Source: Pacificispira sp033344895 (lineage in GTDB: Bacteria > Pseudomonadota > Alphaproteobacteria > UBA8366 > Aestuariispiraceae). From it: a stretch of 64,000 nt of DNA. The notes below the pieces were generated by a model. That model was not told the origin of the DNA. It did no database searches and worked only from the letters and a program-made list of their open reading frames with translations. The stretch covers positions 1,364,001-1,428,000 of the forward strand of contig OZ245920.1 in assembly GCA_965229685.1 (NCBI GenBank). The letters are read 5' to 3'. The first letter of the stretch is position 1. Each line of letters begins with the position of its first letter. Made by a program: the position numbers and the translations under genes. Shown one piece after another: positions 49,953 to 59,939 of the stretch.

Positions 49953-51566
49953 TCAGACCCGGTCGAAACGGACCGGAAAACGCTCCCGGATTCTGGCATC
50001 GACATCCGCCGGGATATGCGACGGTTTGTGTGTGGCCAGGATTTCGGCGGTCTTCTTGACCGCGCGCTCGACGATGCTGGTAGATCCCTGCTCGACCCAT
50101 TCCTTCGGACTCGTTCGGTCCCCGACTGTCGGATAGACGTAGTCCTTCTGCATCCGGCCGATCGTCTGGTCGTGTCCCAGATAGTGTCCCGGCCCGTTCA
50201 GGCAGACCTGCTTGATGGTTTCGATCGACAGGGAATCCTCATCCGTTTCGATGCCGCGTACGGTGCGCAGGGAGGCGCCGATCGCATCGTTGTCGATGAT
50301 CACGCTTTCCAGACAGAAGCCCAGAAGGCTGGCATGCATGCCGGCGGATTCGTAGACTAGGTTGGCGCCCGAATTTCCAACCAGGGCGTAGTTGTAGCCC
50401 TTTTCGTACCCTGCCTGGGCATCGGGGATTTTCGAATCCGCCATGCCGGCGCAGACACCGCCGGTGAGATCGTAGAAATTGGCCATCTGGGCGCAGGCGG
50501 ACATCAGCAATGCCTGTTCGCCGCTGCCGCCCGACATGGCACCGGTTCGGAGGTCCGAAACAAAGGGCCAGGTGCCGAAGATGCACGGGTGGCCGGGTTT
50601 GATGGAATTGACATAGACGAGGCCCGCCAACACTTCCGCGACCTCCTGCACGACGGCGCCGGCAAGCGAGGCCGGGCTGGTCGCGCCGGCCTGGCCGGCC
50701 GCGAGCAGCAGGATCGGCATGCCGCCATGTACGGCCGCCTCAAGGCAGCGGCAGGCATCCTCCGCGAATTTCATCGGGGGGACCACGAAACAGTTGGACA
50801 TGCTCACGAACGGCCGTGCGCGCCACTTGTCCTCCCCGCCGGCGATCATGTGCAGCGCCTGAAGTGAGGCCTCGAAATGTTCGGGCAGGACCCAACTGCT
50901 GCCGACATGTTTCGAAGTGCCGGAGACCGAGGCGTAGCAGGTGTTGAAATCCATTTCGAACGCGTCCGGCAGGTCGCGGCAGACGATGGAGCGCTGGTAG
51001 AAGTGGATGTGATCCATCCTGTCGACGACGCGGGCGATGTTGTAGAGATCGGCTGTAGTCGATTCCCGATACTTACCGGTAATCGGATCGACCATGTGAA
51101 CCGCCGCCCCTGCCGTCCCGAAATACACCTTCTGCCCCCAGGGCTCCATGTCGTGTCGGGGGTCCTGACCATGCAGCACGAAGCGCCGTGCCGCGATCGA
51201 CAACGTGTCCTCCACCAGGGCGCGGGGAATACACAGGCGCCCGCGCTCGTTCAGGAATCCGCCCCGCGCCGTTACTGCCTCTATGCAGGTCGGAATGGCA
51301 TCCGCCAGTCCCACGGTTTCCAGGATTTCCAGGGCCGCGTGATGGATACGCAGGATATCCTCGTCACTCAAAACCTTGTAGCGTCCGCTTTCCATGCCGG
51401 GGCGAACCGGGCGGATGTCTTCCGCCAGCGGCGCTGCCCGAAGGGCCTGCCGCGCCAGGCGCCCGCCGCGTCGCCGACCGGTGCCGTGATCCGCGGTCGA
51501 TCCGTGCCCGGAGCTTGGCGTGCCGGCCGCTGCAGTTTCTGCCGGGGACTGGACCGTGGACGACAT
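49953..51566 (-). CDS. MttB-family (trimethylamine methyltransferase-like) corrinoid methyltransferase
   Basis: 537 aa. It has the family stretch HHAALEILETVGLADAIPTC near the start and central segments such as FGTWPFVSDLRTGAMSGGSG and QVCLNGPGHYLGHDQTIGRM. There is no in-frame amber codon at the pyrrolysine position, so it is a non-Pyl homologue; characterised ones demethylate glycine betaine, carnitine or proline betaine. No corrinoid protein gene is adjacent. A ~50-residue Gly/Arg-rich N-terminal tail is atypical. It is divergent from a LysR regulator 198 bp away. Confidence 0.87.
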   Translation of the reverse strand: MSSTVQSPAETAAAGTPSSGHGSTADHGTGRRRGGRLARQALRAAPLAEDIRPVRPGMESGRYKVLSDEDILRIHHAALEILETVGLADAIPTCIEAVTARGGFLNERGRLCIPRALVEDTLSIAARRFVLHGQDPRHDMEPWGQKVYFGTAGAAVHMVDPITGKYRESTTADLYNIARVVDRMDHIHFYQRSIVCRDLPDAFEMDFNTCYASVSGTSKHVGSSWVLPEHFEASLQALHMIAGGEDKWRARPFVSMSNCFVVPPMKFAEDACRCLEAAVHGGMPILLLAAGQAGATSPASLAGAVVQEVAEVLAGLVYVNSIKPGHPCIFGTWPFVSDLRTGAMSGGSGEQALLMSACAQMANFYDLTGGVCAGMADSKIPDAQAGYEKGYNYALVGNSGANLVYESAGMHASLLGFCLESVIIDNDAIGASLRTVRGIETDEDSLSIETIKQVCLNGPGHYLGHDQTIGRMQKDYVYPTVGDRTSPKEWVEQGSTSIVERAVKKTAEILATHKPSHIPADVDARIRERFPVRFDRV

Positions 51567-51764
51567 GGGCGAACTCCTTCTCGCAGGCCGCGTTTCATCC
51601 CGATCAGATTACGGGTGCATCGTTCGGCTCGACAAACGCGATATTTTCAAATATCGGTCAACTGAATTCACTTGAGGGACTTCTGATCCGACAATTGCAT
51701 CATGTTGCGGTGCGGGATTCTCTTGAGGTAAATGACGATGGATGCATGTGTTCGGGGAAGGTGA

Positions 51765-52709
51765 GTGTTGAGTGAGACTCAAGACAGCATTCAGCGGCGA
51801 CGGCGGATGCCATCGCTGAGTGCGCTGAGGGCGTTCGAGGCGGCCGCCCGCCATGGCAGTTTCCGGTCCGCAGCGGACGAACTGAACGTCACGCATTCGG
51901 CGATCAGCCATCAGGTCAAGGCGCTGGAGGAGAATTTGGGCGTGCCCTTGTTTTCGCGCGGGGGACGTGCTGTGCGTTTGACGGAAGAGGGGCGCATCCT
52001 GTTTCCGGTCCTGCGCGAAGCGTTCGACAGCATCGTTGCGGGAACCGATCTGCTGCGCCGGCGACAGAGCGGCGGAACCTTGACGGTACAGGTCTATGTG
52101 ACCTTGGCGGTACGGTGGCTGCTGCCACGGTTGCATGGCTTCGCGAAGGCCCATAATGAGGTGCAGGTCGCGCTCGCCACCTCCTACACCGATTGGGATT
52201 TCGCGCGCGGTGAGGTTGATGCCGCGATCCTGTTCGTGGAACACCGGCATGCCGATCTGGACTACACACCTCTGGGCAAGGCCCAACTGTTTCCGGTCTG
52301 CGCGCCATCACTGCTGAAATCCGGTCCACCCCTGAGGGAGGCATCGGATTTGCGCGCCCATAGGTTGTTGAACGTCTATCCCGCCAAACATGATTGGCCG
52401 GACTGGCTTGCCGCGGCGGGCGTGACGGATCTGCAGCCGGATCTGGCCGGACCGCGGTTCGACAGCTATCTGCTGGCCCTTGAGGAGGCGGCGGCAGGTG
52501 GTGGTGTGTCTCTGACCACACAAGCCTTCGTCGCGGACGACCTGAAGCGTGGACGGCTGGTCGTGCCCTTCGATTTGAAGGTGGAAAGCCGGGCGCCCTG
52601 GTATCTGGTCTGCGCCAAGGAAAGGCGCAACGAACCGCGGATCGTCAAGTTCCGTAACTGGCTTCTGGAGACTCTTGAGAACGAGCCGGAGGGGTCGGGC
52701 TTCGAGTAG
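51765..52709 (+). CDS. LysR-family regulator (GcvA-like)
   Basis: 314 aa from a GTG at 51765 preceded by GGGGAAGG. The N-terminal winged helix has RMPSLSALRAFEAAARHGSF, THSAISHQVKALEENLGVPL and the wing LFSRGGRAVRLTEEG. The substrate-binding domain follows from about residue 95, with LLPRLHGFAKAHNEVQVAL typical of GcvA relatives. It is divergent from the MttB-type gene, which it likely regulates. The effector is unknown. Confidence 0.92.
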   Translation: MLSETQDSIQRRRRMPSLSALRAFEAAARHGSFRSAADELNVTHSAISHQVKALEENLGVPLFSRGGRAVRLTEEGRILFPVLREAFDSIVAGTDLLRRRQSGGTLTVQVYVTLAVRWLLPRLHGFAKAHNEVQVALATSYTDWDFARGEVDAAILFVEHRHADLDYTPLGKAQLFPVCAPSLLKSGPPLREASDLRAHRLLNVYPAKHDWPDWLAAAGVTDLQPDLAGPRFDSYLLALEEAAAGGGVSLTTQAFVADDLKRGRLVVPFDLKVESRAPWYLVCAKERRNEPRIVKFRNWLLETLENEPEGSGFE

Positions 52710-52870
52710 CGACCCGGTATCAAATCCGGACTCGCATGAGGGCTTTCTATCCGGTATGAAAGAGACGCCCAGAAGGGCAGGAGCGAGAGAATTCGAATAA
52801 CCATCGGATAGAGGGGCTTCGAACGGGGGGCGGCGTTCGCCGAGTCTCCGGGGGCACATACTGGATACGG

Positions 52871-54856
52871 ATGACGGGTTTCGAGACGGGAGCGCGGGGA
52901 CGCTCCGGCCTTAAGCAAAAATTTATGCGCCTATTCCGTGAGCGCGAACTGATCCTCCGATCGGAGGGGAAAGTCCGCTATCTGCGGCTGAAACCGATTC
53001 CTCAGATATTGATGTCCGGCACGGCTCTGGCACTGACCATGTGGCTGGTGGGCGCGAATGGTATTGCCTGGATTCAGGAACTCCGGATAGAGCGTAAGGA
53101 AGCCGAAATTACCGAAGCACGCGTCGCCTATGAACGTCTGCGCGGTGAATTGTCCATCTATCAGGATCGCATTGCCGGGTTGGCGAAGGATATCCTGGCT
53201 CGCAGCGGCAGCGACGATCCCGCAGTGGGGAGCGTGAATCTCGACGAACTGACCGCCGTTACCGCCGGGATCGAGGGGGCCTTCGACCGCATCAACCGGG
53301 ACCTTGATCTGACCGAAGCGGATCGTCGACGGATCATTCAAAGCCGCGACTCGCTTCATGACCGCATCGCAGAACTGGAACAAGCGCTGACGGAAGCGCG
53401 CTTGCGGGTGGCAACGCTCGAAACCGATGTTCGGAATCGCGACCAGAAACTGGAAGCGGAGCAGGCCGAGATAGCGGCCTTGACGGAAAGTCGGGACAGT
53501 TGGCGCAGCAAGGCGCAGACCCTCGATTCTGATCTGTCCGATGCACGGGATCATATTGCCAGTCTGGAAAGCGAACTGGAACTTACCGTTGCGGCCCTCA
53601 CTGAGGAGCGGTCCCGCGTTGAGGACCTTGCAGACATTCGCACGCGCCTGACCCGTCAGGTCGATTCACTGGAGTCCGGGCTTGGTATGGCCGAGATCCG
53701 CGGCGAACGTCTTGCGTCGAATGTCGCGCAGCTCACGGAGAATCTTAAGTCCCTCGAAAGCGAACGTCTGGCCATGGCGGGCGAGCGCGAGGCGCTGACC
53801 TCCGATCTGGCGATCGTCGAGGCGGAGTTGAACCTGCACCAGACGGCGACGGAGCGGTCGCGAGAGCGGCTGGAGGCCGTGATTGTCCAACTGGCCGAAC
53901 TGACGGATGGGGAAGTCGGGGTCGAAACGGACGTCAGCGGAGCGCTACAGGCACTGGAGGCGCAGATCGGTGATTTGGCGGCCGAATTGCGTTCCGCGCG
54001 CAACAATGCCGCCGACATGGAAACCGCGATAGGCGATGTCGTTGTCGGCCTGGCGCGGGTCGCCGGCGATTCGCCAACCCGTCTGGACATGGTCGAGGCG
54101 CCGGAGGCGAAGGTTTCCCTGACGCACGAACTCCTGAACGCCGTTGCCAGCGTCCAGGAAGATCAGCACGAGTTGATCCTGCGCCTGACCGAGGAGGCCG
54201 ATAGCGGCATCAGCCGCAATGAATCGATCCTCAAGATGGCCGGCCTCGATGTCGATGCCGTCCTCCGGCTCTCCGGATACGAGGCGGGCGTGGGCGGACC
54301 TCTGGAGGCCTTGCCGGAAGATATTGCGCCGGCCGCGGGCGATGCGTCCGCGCCGCCATCGGGCGCCAGCGTTCTCGCGAGCGATATCGAGGTCCTGGAA
54401 AGCCGTCTGTCGCGCATGGCCGCGCTCAATGAGCTGATGCGCTGTGTGCCACTCATCTCGCCGGTCGACAATTTCCAGATGACGTCGCCGTTCGGCATCC
54501 GCAAGGATCCGATCACAGGACAGTCTGCGATGCATAAGGGTATCGATATCGGCGGCTGGGCTGGCATAAAGGTGCATGCCTCGGCACCGGGCGTGGTGAC
54601 CTTCGCCGGTCGCAATGCCGGCTATGGCTATATGGTCGAAATCGATCATGGCTGTGGCATAAAGACGGTTTATGCGCATCTGAAGCGGGTGAAGGTCAAG
54701 AAGGGCGACACGGTAGAGCACCGGATGGTCGTCGGAACCCTGGGGAGTACCGGACGCAGCACCGGGCCCCATGTCCATTTCGAGATCATCGTCGACGGCA
54801 AGGAAGTCGACCCCGAGAAGTTCATCGAAGCAGGCCGCCATGTTCACAAAATCTAA
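52871..54856 (+). CDS. Membrane-anchored coiled-coil M23 peptidase (LytM factor)
   Basis: 661 aa. An N-terminal basic segment and a membrane helix (about residues 46-66, PQILMSGTALALTMWLVGAN) precede an extended coiled coil (about 70-420) and a linker. The C-terminal M23 domain has the zinc ligands in MHKGIDIGGWAG (HxxxD) and GPHVHFEIIVDGKEVDP (HxH). It cleaves peptidoglycan cross-links or activates amidases. Its 3' end overlaps the bactofilin gene by 17 bp; M23 and bactofilin are a known partner pair in stalk and cell-shape control. Confidence 0.93.
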   Translation: MTGFETGARGRSGLKQKFMRLFRERELILRSEGKVRYLRLKPIPQILMSGTALALTMWLVGANGIAWIQELRIERKEAEITEARVAYERLRGELSIYQDRIAGLAKDILARSGSDDPAVGSVNLDELTAVTAGIEGAFDRINRDLDLTEADRRRIIQSRDSLHDRIAELEQALTEARLRVATLETDVRNRDQKLEAEQAEIAALTESRDSWRSKAQTLDSDLSDARDHIASLESELELTVAALTEERSRVEDLADIRTRLTRQVDSLESGLGMAEIRGERLASNVAQLTENLKSLESERLAMAGEREALTSDLAIVEAELNLHQTATERSRERLEAVIVQLAELTDGEVGVETDVSGALQALEAQIGDLAAELRSARNNAADMETAIGDVVVGLARVAGDSPTRLDMVEAPEAKVSLTHELLNAVASVQEDQHELILRLTEEADSGISRNESILKMAGLDVDAVLRLSGYEAGVGGPLEALPEDIAPAAGDASAPPSGASVLASDIEVLESRLSRMAALNELMRCVPLISPVDNFQMTSPFGIRKDPITGQSAMHKGIDIGGWAGIKVHASAPGVVTFAGRNAGYGYMVEIDHGCGIKTVYAHLKRVKVKKGDTVEHRMVVGTLGSTGRSTGPHVHFEIIVDGKEVDPEKFIEAGRHVHKI

Positions 54857-55295
54857 GCCGTCCAAACCGGCTGGTTCCGATGGCAGCGGTGCCTCGGTAA
54901 AGCCTGCCAAGTCCGGCCCGCCGTCTATCGTGGCCGCCGACATGCGGGTTCTGGGCGACCTGGAGTCCGAAGGCGATGTCCAGATCGACGGCCGGGTCGA
55001 TGGGGATTTGCGTATCCGCACCGTGACGGTCGGTCAGGGAGCGACGGTCAACGGCGCGATCTATGGCGATACGATCCGCATTGCGGGGACGGTCAATGGT
55101 GAAATCCGCGGCGGCAGTGTGCTACTGGCCGATACGGCGCGTGTCGTCGGGGATATTCATCACAAGACGCTGTCGATCGAGGCCGGTGCATTTCTCCAGG
55201 GCCTGTGCAAGCGGGACGGCGAGGAAGTGACGCCCGAGGCGGATTCAACTTCAAAATCGAAACAGGGCAACGGCCAGTCGAAAACACCGGCCTGA
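54840..55295 (+). CDS. Bactofilin (polymer-forming cytoskeletal protein)
   Basis: 151 aa. The central ~95 residues are a right-handed beta-helix with short repeats (RVLGDLESEGDVQIDGRVDG, GATVNGAIYGDTIRIAGTVN), flanked by disordered polar tails. It assembles into filaments at the membrane. The ATG at 54840 lies inside the M23 gene end, so the two are translationally coupled. It likely localises the M23 enzyme to a growth or shape site. Confidence 0.93.
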   Translation: MFTKSKPSKPAGSDGSGASVKPAKSGPPSIVAADMRVLGDLESEGDVQIDGRVDGDLRIRTVTVGQGATVNGAIYGDTIRIAGTVNGEIRGGSVLLADTARVVGDIHHKTLSIEAGAFLQGLCKRDGEEVTPEADSTSKSKQGNGQSKTPA

Positions 55296-55344
55296 GGCCC
55301 GAATCCGACCTGGCGGACTAGTTTGTTTTGGGGGCAGCGCCGGG

Positions 55345-56451
55345 TTAACGCGTCCAGCTGTCGTCTGGTGCGCGGCGCCATGCCGAAAGCACGCGATCCG
55401 CGCCGGAACGGTCGATCCGTTCGAAATAATCCATGATCTTGATATAGGCGGAGCTCTGCCGGTATTTCTCGGGCTCACCGCCGCCTTGCAGGCAGGCCAG
55501 AAGATCACCGAAATTCTTACGGTCGAAGCCAACCGCCTTGCAGGCGATCGCGATCGCCTCCGGCCCGGAATCGTAGAGCACGCGGGTCGCTCCCTGTTCC
55601 GTCAGATCGGTGACTTCCTGAAACAGCTCTTCAAAGCGAAAGAGGTCGTTCTGTTCCAGTGCCCCGACAAGAAGGCGCGGATGCGGCTTGAAACCCAGTC
55701 CACCGCCTGCTCCCGGGCCATCGGGCTGTTCCAGCGGTGAATAGAAATCATCCTGCTCCAGGGCTTCGGCCACGGCCTGATCGACCACTGCTTCCATGTC
55801 GAGATCCAGCGTTTCGCCGCTGGCGACGATCTTCTCTTCCAGCGCCTTACGCATGGTGAAGCCGACGAATTCATACATCTTGCGGGCCTGTGCCGCGCTG
55901 AGATCGCGCCGTTGAACCAGCGCACCCTGTAGGGACTCGTCTTCCTTGGACAGATTGACGACGTCTTCCATCGTGCGTTCAGAAAACTGCGCGCCGTGAT
56001 TGCTGAGCGCCGCGGCAATCACGGATGAATTTTCCGTGCGCACAAGGGTGTCCGTTACTTTCGGCGGGATGATCTCCCGCTCCGTTACCGCCAGTTGATG
56101 GGCTTCGGCCTTGCTCATGATCATGTTGATCAGGTCGTCGTCCTGAAGCACCACACTGCGCACGATCACCGGACGCGCGACCTCGATCACATCATTGGCC
56201 AGGCGCACGATGAGATCGTGCGGGGCATCCCGCTGGTCGGCCAGCCTGTTGGACAGCGCTGCGCGCACCTGGGTTTCGACGTCCCGGATCAGGGCGGAAA
56301 TGATGTCATAGGCGAGTGTTTTTTCCGTATTCGACAACTCGCGCCCGGTCTTCAGGCACAATTCACCGATCGCCTCGGCCAAAGCAGAGCGATCTTCTCG
56401 CCGCGAGCTTCGCGCGACGTCCATGAGTTGTTCTACCGGAATGTTTCTCAT
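55345..56451 (-). CDS. DUF2336 protein
   Basis: 368 aa, soluble, mainly helical. It has the family pattern of repeated ~40-residue helical motifs, with ALSNRLADQRDAPHDLIVRL and LANDVIEVARPVIVRSVVL as in alphaproteobacterial DUF2336. HEAT-like repeats suggest protein binding. The ATG at 56451 has GAGG upstream; an upstream ATG at 56463 is also possible. It is convergent with the bactofilin gene and divergent from the VWA gene. The function is unknown, though relatives are linked to c-di-GMP or development. Confidence 0.8.
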   Translation of the reverse strand: MRNIPVEQLMDVARSSRREDRSALAEAIGELCLKTGRELSNTEKTLAYDIISALIRDVETQVRAALSNRLADQRDAPHDLIVRLANDVIEVARPVIVRSVVLQDDDLINMIMSKAEAHQLAVTEREIIPPKVTDTLVRTENSSVIAAALSNHGAQFSERTMEDVVNLSKEDESLQGALVQRRDLSAAQARKMYEFVGFTMRKALEEKIVASGETLDLDMEAVVDQAVAEALEQDDFYSPLEQPDGPGAGGGLGFKPHPRLLVGALEQNDLFRFEELFQEVTDLTEQGATRVLYDSGPEAIAIACKAVGFDRKNFGDLLACLQGGGEPEKYRQSSAYIKIMDYFERIDRSGADRVLSAWRRAPDDSWTR

Positions 56452-56729
56452 TCCGCACCTCATTGAGGCGGGCGCCCTTCCAGCGGATTCTTCGACGCAG
56501 GAAAGCCGTTCCATTAACCCCGTTGCGCGTACCCCGCGCTGATTGCCGCCCACCCCATCGTACGGCGTGCGGTATGATAGGATAACGCGATTCTGCGAGC
56601 AAGAAGGATAATTTAGGCGATATTTCGGTGTTGCTTTCTGCATTTCAAGTAATGCCCGCTAAAAGCGGCTTTCGCTTTAAACAGGCCTTGCCGCGCATTA
56701 TGGTCTGCGCAGGCGAATGGAGTATGCTC

Positions 56730-57905
56730 ATGTTCCCGACACTGTTTTTCAAGCTGAAGGCTGCCGGCCTTCCAGTCAGCCTACGCGAGTATCTGAGCCT
56801 CATGGAGGGCTTGGAGAAGGACGTATGCGGTCGTGACCCGGAGCAGTTCTACTATTTCTCGCGTGCCGCCTTGGTAAAGGACGAACGCTATCTGGACAGG
56901 TTCGACCGCGTTTTCTCCGAGGTCTTTCGCGGGGTTCTGTCGGAAGGGGGCACCGAGGCGGTGGACCTGCCAACGGAATGGCTGATGAAGCTCGCGGAAA
57001 AGCACCTGACCGACGAAGAAAAGGCGATGGTCGAGGCCTTGGGCGGGTTCGAAAAGTTGATGGAGACCCTGAAGAAGCGCCTGGAGGAACAGGAAAAGCG
57101 TCACCAGGGTGGCAACAAATGGATCGGAACCGCCGGGACCAGCCCGTTCGGCGCCTATGGGTACAATCCGGAAGGCGTGCGCATCGGTCAGGAGGAAAGC
57201 CGTCATCGACGTGCGGTCAAGGTCTGGGACAAGCGGGAGTTCCGGAACCTGGACACGGATGAGCCGCTGTCCAACCGCAACATGAAGGTGGCGTTGCGGC
57301 GGCTTCGACGGTTTGCGCGCACCGGCTCACAATTCGAATTGGATATGGACGACACCATCCGGCACACGGCGGACAATGGTGGCTATGTCGATATCCGCTG
57401 GCAGCGCGAGAAGCACAATGCGGTGAAGATCGTTGCTCTGTATGATGTGGGCGGCAGTATGGATGACCATATCCTGCAGAGCAAAAAGCTGTTCGACGCC
57501 ATGGAGACCGAATTCAAGCATCTGATTTCGTTGTATTTCCACAACTGCGTTTACGAAAATGTCTATACCGACATGCGCAATCGCTATCAGCATCGGCTGT
57601 CGACTTGGGATGTCTTGCGTACATATTCCCGGGATTACCGGCTGATCTTCGTCGGGGACGCGACCATGTCGCCCTATGAGATCGTCTATCCCGGCGGAAG
57701 CGTGGAGCATTGGAACGAAGAGGCAGGCAAGGTCTGGCTGCAGCGTCTGCTGGACCACTTCGACAAGTCTGTCTGGCTCAATCCGCAACCGCAGAAGAGC
57801 TGGGGGTATCACCAGTCAATCCAGCTGATCCGGGATCAGATGGAAGGCCGCATGTTCCCCATGACCGTGCAGGGGCTGGACGATGCGATGCGCGCGCTCA
57901 GTTGA
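56730..57905 (+). CDS. CoxE-like von Willebrand factor A domain protein
   Basis: 391 aa, cytoplasmic. The N-terminal FFKLKAAGLPVSLREYLSLM is the CoxE-like lead, and the VWA domain carries the MIDAS-like VALYDVGGSMDDHILQSKKL (DxGxS). The relatives partner MoxR-type AAA+ ATPases in metal-centre assembly; no such ATPase lies in this window. I prefer the ATG at 56730 for its GGAG at proper spacing; 56724 is adjacent. Confidence 0.85.
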   Translation: MFPTLFFKLKAAGLPVSLREYLSLMEGLEKDVCGRDPEQFYYFSRAALVKDERYLDRFDRVFSEVFRGVLSEGGTEAVDLPTEWLMKLAEKHLTDEEKAMVEALGGFEKLMETLKKRLEEQEKRHQGGNKWIGTAGTSPFGAYGYNPEGVRIGQEESRHRRAVKVWDKREFRNLDTDEPLSNRNMKVALRRLRRFARTGSQFELDMDDTIRHTADNGGYVDIRWQREKHNAVKIVALYDVGGSMDDHILQSKKLFDAMETEFKHLISLYFHNCVYENVYTDMRNRYQHRLSTWDVLRTYSRDYRLIFVGDATMSPYEIVYPGGSVEHWNEEAGKVWLQRLLDHFDKSVWLNPQPQKSWGYHQSIQLIRDQMEGRMFPMTVQGLDDAMRALS

Positions 57906-57954
57906 GCCAAGCAGAGGCTTGGAACTCTTGGACAAAACGTGCCATATAGCAGGT

Positions 57955-58242
57955 ATGAAACCATTCCGATCCGCTTTGAGCCTGTCACTCCTCGTGCTGC
58001 TTTCGGCTTGTGCCGATCCGCCCTCCATGACGACGTCTTCCGCAACCAGGCAGTCGGATAGCCCGGTCGTTTCGCTCTGCTATTCCGGGCAGACAACGAC
58101 GCGGGCGGAACTGGCGGATATGGCCATGGGCTACTGCCCGAAGGGGACGACGGGCCTTGAGGTCTGGGACCACGACACGTTCTGGAACGATTGCCCGATC
58201 AGCAAGAAGAACCGCGTCACCTATCGCTGTCTGGGTGGCTGA
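57955..58242 (+). CDS. Small secreted lipoprotein, hypothetical
   Basis: 95 aa. The signal peptide ends in the lipobox LLSAC (SLLVLLSACADPP), so it is probably a lipoprotein. The mature ~75 residues contain four Cys (VSLCYSG, MGYCPKG, NDCPIS and YRCLGG) that could form two disulfides. It is found between the VWA gene and the phospholipid operon; no homologous function is recognised. Confidence 0.7.
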   Translation: MKPFRSALSLSLLVLLSACADPPSMTTSSATRQSDSPVVSLCYSGQTTTRAELADMAMGYCPKGTTGLEVWDHDTFWNDCPISKKNRVTYRCLGG

Positions 58243-58248
58243 ACGTCA

Positions 58249-59091
58249 CTACTTGCCGCGCAGGGCATGGACCGATGCGCCGTCGCCGGATTCCTCAGTC
58301 GCACCCTGTTCGGTTTCCGTCTGAAGTCGCTCGGCCTCCCGGCGCAGTCGACCGAAACTTCTGAAAGAAACCGGAATGGTCGCAAGATAGGCGACGCCGA
58401 CGATGGTCAGGGTCTCCCAGGGCGCGCTGGCCAGCCCGGCGACAAAGATGCCCACAATGACCATGAACGGCAGCACCCAGCGTGGGGCCAGCTTGAACTT
58501 CTTGAACGAAAAGGTCGGCACCTCGCTGACCATCAGCAGCGCTATGCCCACCATCCAGAGGCCCGCAGCCCAGGCCGGGATGGAGGCTGTGTCGCCGAGC
58601 ACGAATCCCAGCGGCAGGGGCAGCAGCCCGATCGCGGCGCCGGCCGGCGCGGGTATGCCCTGAAAGTAGTTGTATGCATAGGGCGGCAGCTTATCGAGCC
58701 GGCTGTTGAAGCGGGCAAGGCGTAGGCCGCAGCAAACCGCGAAGAACAGGGCGATCCCCCATCCCGGGCCGCCCAGTTCGCTGAGGCCCCAGAGCCAGAG
58801 GATCAGGGCGGGGGATACGCCGAACGCCACGAAGTCGCTGAGCGAGTCCAACTGGGCGCCAAAGTCGCTGGTCGCGCGCAGCAGGCGTGCCATGCGCCCG
58901 TCCAGCGCATCCAGAATGGCGGCGACCAGAATGGCGGCCACGGCGAATTCCCATCGGGATTCCAGCGCATAGCGCACCCCGGTCAATCCGGCGCAGGTCG
59001 ACGCGACCGTGATCATGTTGGGAATCAGCCGCGCGACTGTCGTGCCGTTCAAGCGGGCCGGCCGGCCGGTATTGCGTCGGCGCTTCAGCAT
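58249..59091 (-). CDS. pssA: CDP-diacylglycerol-serine O-phosphatidyltransferase
   Basis: 280 aa membrane enzyme making phosphatidylserine. The CDP-alcohol phosphatidyltransferase signature DGRMARLLRATSDFGAQLDS plus LSD gives all key Asp, Gly and Arg residues. Several hydrophobic helices follow. The start ATG at 59091 (MLKRRRNTGRPARLNG) comes 28 bp after psd, forming the common alphaproteobacterial psd-pssA operon for phosphatidylethanolamine synthesis. Confidence 0.94.
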   Translation of the reverse strand: MLKRRRNTGRPARLNGTTVARLIPNMITVASTCAGLTGVRYALESRWEFAVAAILVAAILDALDGRMARLLRATSDFGAQLDSLSDFVAFGVSPALILWLWGLSELGGPGWGIALFFAVCCGLRLARFNSRLDKLPPYAYNYFQGIPAPAGAAIGLLPLPLGFVLGDTASIPAWAAGLWMVGIALLMVSEVPTFSFKKFKLAPRWVLPFMVIVGIFVAGLASAPWETLTIVGVAYLATIPVSFRSFGRLRREAERLQTETEQGATEESGDGASVHALRGK

Positions 59092-59119
59092 GCTTTCCAG
59101 TCTCCAGTTTTCGTTACGG

Positions 59120-59824
59120 TCAGCGCGTAGCGCCGTCCCGCGGGCCTTCCTTGCCCTTGGTGCCGCCCATATCCGCCAGCACCGTTTCGCCGGCGATGGC
59201 GCGTTGTCCTTCAACCGCCATCGGCACGACATTCGGCGGAAGGTATACGTCAACACGGCTGCCGAAGCGAATCATGCCGATCCGCTGGCCGGCCTGCACA
59301 TCGTCACCGGTTTCCACATCCGCCAGGATCCGCCGTGCTACCAGGCCGGCAATCTGGACGACGGCCAATTCCTTTCCGCCGGGCGTCTCGATGCGGAAGG
59401 CCTGTCGTTCATTGTCGGTGCTGGCCTTGTCGAGGGACGCATTCAGAAACTTGCCCGGGCGATATTCCATCTTGGTAATCGTGCCATCTACCGGTGCCCG
59501 GTTCACGTGAACGTCGAAGACATTCATGAACACACAGATGCGCCAGACCGGTTTTGCCGGCATTTCCAGTTCCGGCGGCGGCTCTGCCTTGGAGACGCTT
59601 TGAACCAGCCCGTCCGCCGGGCTGATCACAAGGCCCGTCCGCGTCGGCGTCACCCGTGGTGGATCGCGGAAGAAATAGATGCACCAAGCCGTCAGTACAA
59701 TTCCGGCGAACCAAAGCGGGCTCCACAGAAAGCCCACGCCGAAACCAAGAAGGGCGCACAACGTGATGAAGGGATAACCCTCCCGATGGATCGGGACCAA
59801 TACGGTGTCCAACGCGTTCTTCAT
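59120..59824 (-). CDS. psd: Phosphatidylserine decarboxylase proenzyme (PSD-A type)
   Basis: 234 aa, the short Sinorhizobium-like class. The N-terminal membrane helices are followed by the catalytic segments FFRDPPRVTP and SPADGLVQSV, and by VFMNVFDVHVNRAPVDGTI. The self-cleavage site creating the pyruvoyl group is Gly-Ser in IRFGSRVDVYLP. It acts after PssA to form phosphatidylethanolamine. Confidence 0.95.
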   Translation of the reverse strand: MKNALDTVLVPIHREGYPFITLCALLGFGVGFLWSPLWFAGIVLTAWCIYFFRDPPRVTPTRTGLVISPADGLVQSVSKAEPPPELEMPAKPVWRICVFMNVFDVHVNRAPVDGTITKMEYRPGKFLNASLDKASTDNERQAFRIETPGGKELAVVQIAGLVARRILADVETGDDVQAGQRIGMIRFGSRVDVYLPPNVVPMAVEGQRAIAGETVLADMGGTKGKEGPRDGATR

Positions 59825-59939
59825 CTGCGATTCCTCACGTCCAGTGCGACAGGCGGATATGTTGGGCGCTGTCCTACACGGTCCGACCGTGTGACGCTAC
59901 CCTATCCAAACTGGGTAATCCTAACCCGGTTTGCCATGT

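Noticed and set aside
49953..51566. Pyrrolysine-containing trimethylamine methyltransferase
   Set aside because: The frame has no in-frame amber codon; it is a non-pyrrolysine MttB homologue.
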